Shown here piece by piece: positions 11,085 through 22,413 of a stretch of DNA of 64,000 nt. The stretch is from Gari tellinella (lineage: Eukaryota; Mollusca; Bivalvia; Cardiida; Psammobiidae): positions 3,286,001 through 3,350,000 of the forward strand of contig OV277858.1 in assembly GCA_922989275.2 (NCBI GenBank), given 5' to 3'. The position numbers and the translations under genes were made by a program. The notes below the pieces were generated by a model. That model was not told where the DNA came from, searched no databases, and saw nothing but the letters and a program-made list of their open reading frames with translations. How positions within the stretch are numbered: the stretch's first letter is position 1; the number at the start of each line of letters is the position of its first letter.

Positions 11085-11385
11085 TCGTGAAGTATGTGTG
11101 GCTAAGTGGCTAGAAAGTTTACCATCCTGTGTGGAACACACATTTTCCTGTTTGCCTTTAGAGCGTAATATCCTGTGTGGAACTGACACTACCTAAGTGG
11201 CTATATTATATATTTTCGTCCTGTGTGGACTCAACATTGTCTACGTGGCTATAAACTGTGGTATTATTATGTGTGGAAAAGACTTGCCTGTGTGGCTATA
11301 AGCTGTTATAGTATCCTGTGTGGATTAACGTTAGCCTGTATGGCTTAGTGACATAGTAGCAACTAAGTTATATCTGTATGGTCTT
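11085..11385. repeat. Degenerate CCTGTGTGG / GTGTGGCTATAA phrase repeat (block 1)
   Basis: CCTGTGTGG or a close variant recurs at about 11,127, 11,171, 11,220, 11,290 and 11,316, each followed by a TGGCTATA phrase after 30-40 bp. The unit is irregular (about 45-70 bp). The whole stretch is conserved in block 2 at 46,776-47,076. Its function is unknown; it lies upstream of the gag remnant. Confidence 0.5.
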
Positions 11386-11760
11386 TAGTGTGACATTTAT
11401 TGTGCAATATATGTCAATTATAGCGGTAGAAATAGAAACAAAAATTGTCAGTAGTTCAACCAATTCTAGATTGCTATTATGAAATTTTTCAAAGAATTCC
11501 GGAAATCACTTTTTACTATATCTGTAGGAAAATTGTGACTTATTGGGACTCGTCCGGCATTCGTTTCTATGTTATTTGTAAATGGTTATTCAGTAAAGTT
11601 TACTTTAACATAGCTGCATACTGGAAAAGGTTACTTCTGACCTGTTAATACACAATGAAGAGATATGTATAATTGGGGAGAGAAATGGGTTAAACCGAAA
11701 GAGCTTGATTAGAGTTTGTGCGAGAGTAGTGTGTTAAATATGAACATAGAGAAGCAAACA
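11386..11760. other. No gene supported
   Basis: AT-rich sequence between the phrase repeat and the gag remnant. It may be leader sequence of that retroelement, but no primer-binding site or LTR end can be identified. Confidence 0.3.
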
Positions 11761-11789
11761 GGATACTCAAGGAACAAAATATTGAGGAT

Positions 11790-12109
11790 AGATAAGCTGA
11801 GAGAGAACTTAGGAAAATGGAGCTTGCGAAAGAAACACGAGAGAATGAGATAGTATTAGAGATGGAGAAGTTGAAATCGCATGCGTCTCCGAGTGGCCCA
11901 AGTAAAACGCCAGGTGTGAAAGCTAAATTGCCAATTTGCCTGCATGTAACAACAAACAATATAATATGGATACATATTTTAATGCGTTTGAACATTTTGC
12001 AGAAACTGCTTTTTGAGCAAATTCTGATTGGACTAAAAACCTAAGTGCTTTATTACAGTGTAAGGCACTTGACGTTTATTCTAGGCTATCACTGACCAGC
12101 AACGGATAG
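11790..12109 (+). pseudogene. Ty3/gypsy-like gag remnant (block 1)
   Basis: A charged coiled-coil-like stretch (AERELRKMELAKETRENE from about 11,793) leads to PGVKAKLP. After a one-base frameshift comes NMDTYFNAFEHFAE, an in-frame TGA, then NLSALLQCKALDVYSRL and a TAG at 12,107-12,109. The order coiled coil, KLP, a Y..AFE.FA helix and LSALL.G.ALDVYSRL is what I recognise from capsid N-terminal domains of metazoan Ty3/gypsy gag proteins. No protease, RT or integrase follows. It is dead through a stop upstream (TAA near 11,790), a frameshift and an internal stop. Confidence 0.6.
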
Positions 12110-13190
12110 TAATAAACAGATTAAAACAGTCGGTTGCTATAAATTTTGGACAACAGGTTCTTTCAATATTGCTTAAAGTTCATAACTTAACTGTGATAAC
12201 ATAATTCATGCCACTCTATGCCAGTACCATTATGTATCAGGACCACAATGGAACTAAGGTATTTGCCTTTTTTGTGTTATCCTAGGTGTATGGTATGACT
12301 GTCATGGTCCATTATTTCATTCATGTACTATTTATCTTTTTTACAATGTTTGTAATAATGTCTTAACATGTATTGTTACATTTTATGCTGAAATACATTT
12401 GTCTATTTATCTATCTAGTATTGTACAAACTTCCTTTTAAAAAGAATGCTAATTTGCTGCACAAATAACAGATGACTGCAACGGTAACGTTAAACAGAAA
12501 AATCCTAAAGGAGCATTTTTTTACGTTCACTGTTCTTTTAGCATTCAACAGCCTAAATACCTGATAGTTGTCACATTTTAGTGGTCGTTATAGAGATATG
12601 TTATATTGTTTTATTGTTATAGTGTTTTGCCAATCGATTTATACCGGTGAGCAGAAACGTTTTTTCTTTTAATGTAGCGGGTTGAAATCTGAGTGATAAA
12701 CAGTTTGTATGCTAAACAGACGGCCGTCAGTTTTGGCTCTAATCGAATTGCATTGCCATCTTCCCTAGAGTAAGTTCAGTACACGGCTATGTGATCACTT
12801 AATATAATAGGGTCTTAGATAAATGAACTTGCTAGATGCAGAATGTTTTTATTATTTGTATCGAGCGTTGTGCATCAACCACCAATTTAGTGATTTCTAA
12901 GCTAGAATAAGTCATGGTATCCTTGTTACTAAAAAGTTTACTGTGGTTTGAATGCAAAAGTAACAATACTGTATAAATAAGAGTTACTTACTGTTCTGTT
13001 TGTGAGTATCTGTCTATAAAATACACAGCAATACACAATATACACAGCGTCACGCCCTTATAGTTCATTGTGCCGATTTCTATTTGTTTTTATTCAAAGT
13101 CAGTCTATTAACAGCGAAGATTGCATGTATTATGCTGGCGTCAATAATAATGCTAAAACGAACATGATGAGGATAAGATAACGGCATGTA
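12110..13190. other. Unrecognised duplicated sequence
   Basis: AT-rich sequence matching 47,815-48,896 in block 2 at high identity. I see no gene and no tandem unit. Confidence 0.4.
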
Positions 13191-14057
13191 TTATGAGACA
13201 GCTGAAACAATCGTCTTAGATATGCTACAGAAAGTCCTACTCACGTAGTTCAAATCTAAGTCATTCTGCTGAAATATTGGTAAGGTTGCTATCACACAGT
13301 CAATGTTACGGTTTACTATACTGCCTGAAGTGAACAACATACGCGTAGCTGATGTACTGTTCATAAATCTGCAAAATGACATTTTGTTAACAGCTTAATA
13401 TGAATCACCTTCTGCAACCAATGTTCACAATGCGCAAGGATCCTTTTAAAATACCATCACGAATTCTCTCATTATATGACACACACACACACACACACCC
13501 ACTTGTTTCTTGTGGGGAGTCACTACACATAATATTTACCCTGAAAGTCACTTGACTACTTTCGTCTTGACCCTCGAGTACAATTTTCATATATTTGGAA
13601 ACAAAAATGTCATACTAATCGCACTATCGGTTGTTTTTCTTGAAAACTCAGAAAATAAAGGACTAGTATTTTGTCATATAACACACTTGTGTGTATTGGT
13701 GGTTTTAGCATCCCAAATTAATGTAAAAACATGCACACACGGGAAAGTCAAACCACTTGATATTTTTTCCTTTTTTATGATAAGATATAGCAAAACAATG
13801 GATTTGCAATAATTGTCTTACCCACTACATGATGTGATATAGTGAGTTTTCGAAATGTGGTGGGTTCAACGGTGTATTAACAATACCGTGTAGTGGGTTT
13901 ACAAAACAAACCAACCTACACACATAAACATTTGTTCACACAAACACACAACGGATGTTTACTAATATAGAATATAGAATATATTCGACTTAGAAGAAAG
14001 TAAGTCAAAACGAACACGACATAACAGAGGAGAAACCTGATTGGTTTAAAAATATAT
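13191..14057. other. Unrecognised duplicated sequence with a (CA)n tract and a small hairpin
   Basis: The CA run is at 13,481-13,498 (18 bases); block 2 has a similar run at 49,183-49,202. CCCACTACA near 13,820 and TGTAGTGGG near 13,889 can pair. A minus-strand ORF at 13,191-13,382 contains a GTGAGT donor-like site after about 47 codons. It is present in both blocks but is too short and featureless to call. Confidence 0.4.
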
Positions 14058-14384
14058 ATGGTCTACTATTCGTTTATAACGAGAACACTGTTTTTAAATT
14101 GGAACATTTCAGAACACACATTTATCGAAATAGCTCATCACTACAAATATGTAACATACCACTTGTACAAAAACGTTCAGTGTTTATACGAAACTGATTT
14201 GAATCCAAACCAACAAGTAAGGTGGAGTTTGTCTACCTGGTGTGTTTCACATATTCACTATAAAACCGCAATATTTATTAAAATAGACCAGCAAGTCTAC
14301 TGCAATATCACGTTGAACACTTCGGTTCTCGTCCTATCACCGGAATTAAGAAACGTGGAGCCGGGTCAGTACTTGAATCGGTGA
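14058..14384 (+). CDS. Hypothetical 108-residue ORF conserved in both blocks
   Basis: This ORF of 108 codons ends at a TGA. The product is aromatic-rich (HHYKYVTYHLYKN, W and C residues) with no recognised domain. The block 2 copy (49,727-50,083) is open for 118 codons because a one-base difference in the A/T run just upstream puts an earlier ATG in frame. The copies differ mostly by amino-acid-changing substitutions near the N-terminus, which does not suggest strong constraint. It could be a chance ORF or a fragment of a retroelement gene. Confidence 0.25.
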   Translation: MVYYSFITRTLFLNWNISEHTFIEIAHHYKYVTYHLYKNVQCLYETDLNPNQQVRWSLSTWCVSHIHYKTAIFIKIDQQVYCNITLNTSVLVLSPELRNVEPGQYLNR

Positions 14385-14389
14385 CCGCC

Positions 14390-14986
14390 TGTGAATACAT
14401 GGTTCCTCTTTTTTTTCCTATGTGTCTGTTTTTCGGTTGTTGTTTTGGTGTTTTTAAATATTTTTTGTTTTTGCAGTTTGTACGGAACTTGACAGTGCTG
14501 GCCAGTTTCCGTAGTCAGTATCTTGGCGTCCCATATGGATCCAAACTATATAAACGTCAATGATATGGTATTGTTGCTTAACCAATCAATCCATGTTTAC
14601 TTGTACACTCGTCATTTTCCGTATTCGTTCTATGTGTACGGTTTGTATTAGACATGCGTACCTACGTTCTTTGTAAAATGTGTTAAACTGGAAATATATT
14701 TTTTCAAAGCAGTTAAAATAGACAGAAAGATAGGAAAAATGTCAACGGTATCAGGCGGTCTAAGGCGAACACAAATCAAAATACTAACCGGCATCGAGGT
14801 TGCTTAACTTAAGAACTGCATTCATCTTACGTAATGGAACTCAGAACTCTGAACGGAAATCGGGACGAATTCGGAAACAGGACTTAGTTCGGCTTACATA
14901 AAAGCACTCAGGACTGTTACCGGAACTCGAAACTAATACGGAAACAGAACAGATTTCCGTTATGCATTGCAGAGCATTCTCATTAT
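14390..14986. other. No gene; GGAACTC-rich lead-in to the minisatellite
   Basis: From about 14,830 loosely repeated GGAACTC, GGAAAC and GGACT words appear and may be a highly degenerate edge of the array that follows. Confidence 0.35.
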
Positions 14987-15381
14987 GTTTGCCATTGTTT
15001 AGGAACATTCCCAGTGTGATTCCGATAGTTTATGAACGTGCAACTGGTTTCTTAGATGGTTCAAGAACATTTCGATGACGTTTCAGATGGTTCGGAAACA
15101 TGCCGATGGCGTTTGCGATGGTTAATGAACGTTTCAATGACGTTTACGGCTATTTAGGAATGTTCCGATGACGTTTCCGATGGTTCAGAAACGGTTTCAG
15201 TGTTTTTCAGATGGTTAAGCGTATCAGATGGTTTAGGAATGATCAAAGGGTTCAGGAACGTTCCCATGATGTTTCCGATGATTTATGAACGTTCAAATTG
15301 TGTCTAAGATGGTTCAGAAACGTTCCGATGGCGTTTGAGATGGTTCAAGAACTATTCGCTGGAATCTGCGTATGTTCCAAA
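14987..15381 (+). repeat. 31-bp minisatellite, left segment (block 1)
   Basis: The degenerate unit is approximately GTTTCAGATGGTTCAG, then GAACGTTCCGATGGC. This segment is separated from the main array (17,748-21,792) by the LINE insertion. The palindromic decamer GGAACGTTCC lies in the unit. Confidence 0.85.
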
Positions 15382-17747
15382 ATAATTCAAAAAGTCGCAT
15401 GTAAGACCTCTTTTGAAGAAACCTGATCTCGATACAAATGATCTTAAGAACTACAGGCCTATATCAAATTTGCCATTTCTCTGCAAAGTATCAGAAAAAG
15501 TTGTAGACAGACGCATTGAGTCTCATTTGGCCACAAACAATCTGTATGAACAGCATCAGTCAGCATATCGTAAGCATCACTCTACAGAAACTGCTCTTGT
15601 TTAAGTTTAAAATGACATATTGCAATATCTTGATAAGAATGAAATGACAATTCTGGTGATGCTTTACCTATCAGCCGCATTCGACACAATTGATTATGAA
15701 AAATTACTCAATCGCCTTGAAAAAGACTTCAAAATCATTGGAAACCTACTAAAGTGGATGACCTCATACCTGAATGACCGTTACCAAACAGTCGCGGTAG
15801 ATGGAGAATTATCTGTCCCAGCTCAAATGAAATATAGTGTGCCACAGGGTTCAGTCTTTGGACCCAACAACTACATCTTGTACACATAACCTGTCGGCTC
15901 AATTTGCAGAATTCATGATCTGGATCATCATTTCTATGCAGATGATTCACAGTTATACTTGTCATTTAAGAATAAAGACACATCTAGTCAACAAGAAGCC
16001 CTTTCAAAAGTCGAAGGGTGTCGAAAAGACATAATCTCATGGATGCACCAGATTATGTTGAAGCTGAACACTGACAAAACTGAGGTCATACTGTTTCACT
16101 CAAAGAAGGTTTACGTTCCTGGAGATTTTCATGTTCAAGTGGGAAACTCTAAAATCAAACCGTCATTATGTGTGAACAACCTTGGTGCGAGATTTGATTC
16201 CCAAATGGATATGACACAGCACATTAACTCTGTGTGCAGGTCTAGCTACGCACAGCTGCGGCAAATAGGTCACATAAGACAGTACCTTTCTCCAGAAGCT
16301 ACATAGACTTTGGTCAATTCTCTGGTCACTTCAAAAATTGACTACTGCAACTCACTGCTGTATGGGATTACCAAACACTCACTACGAAAACTACAGCGTG
16401 TGCAAAATACAGCAGCCCGCATCATTACCAGGACTCCTCGGTACAATCACATCACTCCAGTTTTGAAGGAGCTTCACTGGCTTCCAGTTCAACACAGAGT
16501 TGAATTCAAAATTCTGACACTCACATACAAAGTCATGTGCAATGATTCTCCAAGCTACATTGTTAGTATGTTGGACGTCTATAGACCTCGAAGAGAGTTG
16601 CGGTCTGCGAGTAAATCAGTATCGCTGGTTGTTCCGAGAAGTCGTTCGGTGAAGTTTGGAGATAGAAGTTTCATGCATGCAGCCCTAAAGCTCTGGAACT
16701 CTCTACCATCAGACATCAGAGATGCGAGCTCAGTTGCAGTCTTCAAAAAACGTCTGAAAACACACTTCTTTAATATTTATTATTAGAACACATCAGGAAA
16801 TGGATGACTCCTACCTCCGGGCTATGTTCTTGCTGTAGATATTGTGGGTCTAAATGGGAGTTCTGGAATTGTACCGTTTGCCCGTGCCTGTTGGTGGATC
16901 TTGATGGTAGGGATTGCCCCTGATCTCTTTAAAACCGACTGGCTTGGGGCTGGCGGTATAATTCAGGGACAGCTTCTTATCTTGATGTTTTATAAAGTAA
17001 GGGTGTAATTTCAGCCATGGAACATGTAGGTCCCGCGGGTGTGGGGTGGAGAAGGTATATGACTGCTACACTAGGACTGTGTTCATTATGTATATGTTAT
17101 GGGTCTAATTTTTAGTTCTGGGGTTGTACCGTTGACAAATGCATGTCTGGTGGATCTTTGATGGTAGGGATACAACTCTAATCTCTTTTGAAACCAGCTG
17201 GCGGAGTCTGTGGTATAATTCTTGGACAGCTTTTGCCATTTTTAATAATGGTATTGATCTTCTATAGAGTTTTTAGTTATGGTCGCATGCTATTTTTCCT
17301 AGTTATGTTACATTAGATGGCCTGCATTGGGCGCTCTGCTATTATTTCTATTGGTCGGCAATCTTTAGCCGGTTTGTTCATTGCTGATTGATGGGGGTAG
17401 TGTGATAGCCATTTGGGGGCTGTCTTTTGTATGTTTATTCATGTTTATTTTAGATCTAATTATAGTTATTTGTGTTTTGTCGATGCCTGCTTTTGGCGCT
17501 CTACCATTATTCATATCAGTCGGCAATACTTAGTCGGTCGGTTCATTGCTGATTGATGGGGGTAATGTGATCGCCGTTTTGGGGGACTGTCATGGTTTAT
17601 TTCAGATCTAATTGTAGTTATTTTGTCTTTTCTAGATTTGTAGGTACATATATGTTATTTCATGTAAAGCGCTTTTGAACGCACAATCCCTGTGTGAAAA
17701 GGGCGCTATATAAATCTGATATAATATTAATAATAATAATAATAATG
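15382..17747 (+). mobile_element. 5'-truncated CR1/L2-type LINE inserted in the 31-bp array (block 1)
   Basis: The element begins in the RT domain and runs through the C-terminal domain, a 3' UTR with two about 160-bp imperfect direct repeats (TTGGGCGCTCTGC near 17,326; TTGGCGCTCTACC near 17,486) and a 3' end GCGCTATATAAATCTGATATA, followed by a TAA microsatellite. That 3' end and short tandem tail are characteristic of CR1/L2-clade LINEs. Both flanks are 31-bp array, so the insertion target was the array itself. The same insertion at the same site in block 2 shows that it predates the duplication. Confidence 0.85.
15385..16786 (+). pseudogene. LINE reverse transcriptase, C-terminal two thirds, inactivated (block 1)
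   Basis: One reading frame gives, in order, VRPLLKKP, NYRPISNLPFL, HQSAYRKHHSTETAL, LYLSAAFDTID, SVPQGSVFGP, FYADD (15,932-15,946), IDYCNSLLYG, LHWLPVQHR, the APKLWNSLPSDIR-type motif and a terminal TAG. It is broken by TAA at 15,602 and 15,608, TAA at 15,887 and TAG at 16,304; the last is unique to this copy. The first catalytic aspartate of RT motif A (normally LDLSAAFD) is tyrosine (TAC, 15,665-15,667), while the YADD aspartates remain. The endonuclease domain is absent because of 5' truncation. Confidence 0.9.
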
Positions 17748-20700
17748 GTCCAGGAACATTCAAATTGTATTTCAGATGGTTCAGAAACGTTCCCATGGTG
17801 GTTCAGGTATTTCAAAAAATGGCGTTTCAGATGTTTCAGGAACGTTTCCAGGGTTTTTAGATAGTTAAAGAACGTTTCGATGACATTTCATATTGTTCAT
17901 GAACGTGCATATGGTTTATTTAATAGTACAGGAACGTTCTGATTCCATTTCAAATAATATTTTCGATGGTTCAGGAACGTTCCGATAGGGATTCAGATGG
18001 CTTAAGAACGTTTCAAATGTGTTTCAAATGGTTAATAACAGTCTCATGATGTTTCAAATGGTTCAGAAACGTTCCAATGGTGTTTTCGATGGTTAATGAA
18101 CGTTTCAAGGGCGTTTCCGACTATTTAGGAACGTAACGATGGTGTTTAAAAATGTCAGGAATGTTCCGACGGCGTTTCGAATGGTTCAGGAACGCTCTAA
18201 GGGTGTTTCCGATGGTTCAGGAAGGTTCTCATAATATTTTTGATGATTCATGAACGTTCCCATTGTGTCTAAGATGGTTCAGAAACGTTTAGATGACGTT
18301 TGAGATGGTTAAAGAACTTTCGCAGGATTTTTCAAATGGTTTTGGCACGTTTCAGCGTGTTTCTGGTGGTTAATGAATATTTCGATGCCTTTTTAAGTGG
18401 TTCAGGAAAGTTCCGATTGCGTTCTGAGATGGCTCAAGCATGTTCCAATGGTGTCTCAGATGGTTACGATTCGCTCCAATTGCGTTGCGGATGGTTCATG
18501 AACGTTCTGATGGCGTTTCAGATGGTTCAGAAATGTTTCCAGGGCGGTGTCGAAGATTAACGAACATTTCAAGAGTTTTCCGATGGTGCATGAACGTTCT
18601 GATGGCGTTTCAGATGGTTCAGAAATGTTTTCAGTGTGTTGTCGATGATTCGCGAACGTTTTAAGGTTGTTTTTTTCCAGGAATTTCTGATGACGCTTCA
18701 GATGGTCCAGAATCTTTCAGATGTATTTCAGATGGTTCAGAAAAGTTTCCATGGTGTTTCTGTTGGTTCATGAACGTTCCAATCGTGTTTCAGGTGTTTC
18801 AGATATGCCATCGGCTTGTTTCTGATGGTTCAGAAACATTCCCGGGTGTTTCCGATGGTTCAAAAACGTTCCAATGGCGTTGCAGATGGTTCAGAAACGT
18901 TCTCAGTGTGTTTCTGACTGTTCATGCATGTTCATAGTGTATTTCCGAAATTTCAAGAACGTTCAAATAGTTTTGAGGGGTGCAGGTAGTTTCAGGTAGT
19001 TCAGAAATGGCGTTTCAGAAACGATCCGATGGTGTTTCATAGGGTTCTATAACTATCAGATGCCGTTTCAAATGGTAAAGGAACGTTAAGACGGCGTTTC
19101 AGATGGTTCAGGAACGTTCTGAGGTTGTTTCAAATTGTTCAGAAACGTTCTAAGGTTGTTTCCAATGGTTCATTAACATTACCAGGTAGTTTTTGATTGT
19201 TCATAGACGTTCATAGGTTTTTGCGATGGTTCAGGAACGTTCCGATGGCATTTCAGATGGTTCGAGGTCGTTTCCAGGGTGTTTCTGATGGTGTAGGTAT
19301 ATTTCGATGGCGTTTCGGATGGTTCAGAAACGATCTAAGGGTGTTTTCAATGGTATTTCAGATTGTTCAGGAAGTTTCGATGACGTTTCAGATTGTTCAT
19401 AAACGTTCATAAAGTGTACCCTTTTGTTCTAAACGGTTTCAATGGCATTTCAGATGGTTCAGAAACGTTTCGATGGTGTTTCAGAGGGTTCCGGAACGTT
19501 CCAGTTGTTTTTCAGATGGTTACAAAACGTTTTTAGGATATTTCCGATGGTTCAGAAACGCGCCGATGGCGTTTCAAAGGGTGAAAGAACGTTTTCAGGG
19601 TATTTCCAATGGTGCACGGACGTTCCCATGAAGTTTACGATTGTTCATGAACGTTCGCATAGTGTTTTAGATGGACCAGGAACGTTCTAATGTTGTTTTC
19701 GATGGCTCAGTATTGTTCCGATGGCGTTTCAGATGGTTCAAAAACGTTTCCATGATGTTTCCGATAGCTCATGATCGTTTCCAGGCAGCTTCCGATTGTT
19801 CATGAACGTTCGCATGGTGTTTCGGATTGTTCAGGAACGTTCCAAGGTTATTTCGATGGTTCAGTAATGTTCCGATGACGTTTCAGATGGTTCTGAAAAT
19901 TATTTCTAGGGTGTTTCCATTGTTCAGGAACGTTCATAAAGTGGCTTTTAGGATGGTTCCAATTGTGTTTCAAATGGCATTTCAGATGGTTCAGGAAATG
20001 TTTTGATGATTTTTTAGATGGTTCAGGAACGTTTCAAGGGCTTTCAGATGGTTCAAGAACGTTCCAATTGTGTTTCAGATGGTTCAAAAACATTATCAGT
20101 GTGTTTCTAAGTGTTCGTGAACGTTCATAGGGTGTTTTCGATGTTTCTGAAACCTTCCAATTGTGTTTCAAATGTTTAAAAATATACCAATGGCGTTTCA
20201 CATGGTTCAGGAATGGCTTTACAGATGGCGTTTCCGATAGTCCAGGAAAGTTCCTAGATTTTGTTTTATTGTTTATGAAATACCAAGCGTGTTTCCGATG
20301 GTTAAGGAACATTTCGACGTCATTTAAGATTGTTCAGGAAAGTTCCGATTGTGTTTCAGATGGTTCAAAAACATTATCAGTGTGTTTCAAAGGTTTCGTG
20401 AAAGTTCATAGGGTGTTTCCGATGTTTCTGAAACCTTCCAATTGTGTTTCAAATGTTTAAAAATATACCAATGGCGTTTCACATGGTTCAGGAATGGCTT
20501 TACAGATGGCGTTTCCGATAGTCCAGGAAAGTTCCTAGAGTTTTTTTTATTGTTTATGAAATACCAAGCGTGTTTCCGATGGTTAAGGAACATTTCGACG
20601 TCATTTAAGATTGTTCAGGAAAGTTCCGATGGTGTTGCAGAGTGTTCAGGAATGTTTCGACGGCGTTTCAGATGATTTAGGAACGTTTAACAATGGCATT

Positions 20701-21792
20701 TCAAATAGATCAGGTACGTTCTTAAGGTTTTTTTTTGTGTTTTAGATGGTTCGAGAATTTTCCGATGACGTTTCAGATGGTTCAGGAATGTTCCGATGGC
20801 TTTCAGATGGTTCAGTAACGTTTAAATGGTGTTTCAGATTGTTCAGAAACGTGCTCAATATGTTCAGATGGTTCAGAAACAATCCGATGGTGTCTCACAG
20901 GTTTTTCGATGATTTAGAATTAATTACGATGGCGTTTAAAATGGTTCAGGAATGTTCCTGTGGTGTTTAATATGGTTCACGAACTCTCCCCCTATGTTTC
21001 CGATGGTTTAGAAACGGTTTTCAGTGTGTTTCAGATGGTTCAGGAACGTACCGATGGATTTTCAGATGGTTCAGGATCGTTTAATGGTGTTTAAGATAGT
21101 TCAGAATCGTATTCAATGTGTTTCCGATAGTTTATAAACGTTCAGATTATGTTTTAGATGGTTCAGGAACGTTTAGGTTGCGTTTTTAATTGTTCAGAAT
21201 AGTGCCAATGACGTTTTAGATGGTTCAGGAACGTTCCCAGGGTGTTTCCGGTTGTTCGAGAAGCTCACAAGTTATTTCCGATTTTTCAAGAACGTTTCGA
21301 TAGTATTTTAGATGGTTCAGGGACGTTCTAGTGGTGTTTCAGATGGTTCAAGAAGGATCCAATGGTGTTTCAGACGGTTTGGGAATGTTCCAAGGGTGTT
21401 TCGGATGGTTCAAGTACGATGGCGTTTGTTGTGGCTCAGAAACATTCCCATGGTGTTTCCGATCGATCAGAAACGTTCCGATAGCGTTCAGATATATATT
21501 TTAAGAACGTTTAAATGTTTTTTAGATAGTTCAGAAACGTTCTCATGGTGCTAAAGATGTTTCATAAACTTTCCTATGGCGTTTCTGATGGTTCAAGAAC
21601 GATAAAAATAATGGTGTTTCCGACAGTTCAAGAACGTTTAAATGGCGTATCAGGGTTCAGGGACATTTCCATGGTGTTTTTGATGGTTGTGAAAACGTTT
21701 CCAGGGTTTTCCAGATGGCTAAAATACGTCCCATGGTGTGTCAGAAGATTTAGAAACGTTCCAAGGGTGTTTTCAATAGTTCGGGGAGGATC
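17748..21792 (+). repeat. 31-bp minisatellite, main array (block 1)
   Basis: About 130 degenerate units of GATGGTTCAG, GAACGTTCC and GATGGCGTTTC words with 29-33-bp spacing. Since 31 is not a multiple of three and the consensus lacks plus-strand stops, many 60-100-codon ORFs with VSDGS, FRWFRNV and AFQMVQ peptides occur; these are translations of the repeat. A 281-bp stretch (about 9 units) is duplicated in tandem here (landmark ATTATCAGTGTG at 20,091 and 20,372) but single in block 2. Confidence 0.92.
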
Positions 21793-21966
21793 ATACAAAA
21801 CGTGCACATACACGTAAACACTGCCAATTGAATGCACAGAACTACATACTACCAACTCACTGCCACCAGTTACAGTAAGAGTACACAATTGTATTTGATA
21901 ATTGCACTTGTTTTGGTATTCTTAATAACACTATTTCCTTTTTGGGAGGTAACTTGCACTTTTAAG

Positions 21967-22285
21967 ATATGGATTGGACACTGCCACCCATGACTTCCTG
22001 TGTAAAATATGTGAACTGAATGCCGTGTCTGATACACACTGTCAACTGGTGGCCGTGCCTGATACACACTGTCAATGGATGGCAATGTTTGATACACACT
22101 GTCAACTGGTGACAAAACCTGATACACACTGTCAAGTGACTGCCAAGTCCGACACACACTGTCAACTTATGGCAGTGCCTGATAAACACTGTCCACTGAT
22201 GGCCGTGCCTGGTACACACTGTGCCTGATACTTCTTGACAACTGACTGCCGTGTCTGATTACCACTGGCAACTGATGGCGGTGTC
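21967..22285 (+). repeat. 30-bp minisatellite, first segment (block 1)
   Basis: The unit is approximately GCCGTGTCTGATACACACTG followed by TCAACTGATG, spaced at exactly 30 bp over several units. Both strands stay open because 30 is a multiple of three, giving decapeptide repeats (DTHCQLMAVP on plus, TVCIRHGHQL on minus). It is absent of coding context. Confidence 0.9.
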
Positions 22286-22308
22286 CGAAACATATATGAT
22301 CTGTCATG

Positions 22309-22413
22309 AGTCGATGTTTAAGACAAGCTGATCTCAATCGAGCGTGAATTGAAATGTTATTTAGCGAGCCTTGGCTCTAGACGAGTTTGAGATTAACTTG
22401 TCTTAAACATCGA
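22309..22413. repeat. Hairpin with about 25-bp arms
   Basis: CGATGTTTAAGACAAG at 22,312 pairs with CTTGTCTTAAACATCG at 22,397-22,412. The pairing continues inward with GATCTCAA against TTGAGATT and CGAG words. Block 2 has the same hairpin (57,757-57,858) with one base changed in the left arm. Confidence 0.7.

Noticed and set aside
13191..13382. Minus-strand ORF with a GTGAGT donor as an exon (also 48,897-49,088)
   Set aside because: It is present in both blocks, but so is every other base here; it is short, with no recognised domain and no partner exon.
17748..21792. Many 60-100-codon ORFs in the 31-bp arrays (also 53,419-57,237), on both strands
   Set aside because: They are translations of a stop-poor tandem unit cycling through all frames; peptides repeat VSDGS, FRWFRNV and AFQMVQ motifs and change frame with each unit indel.
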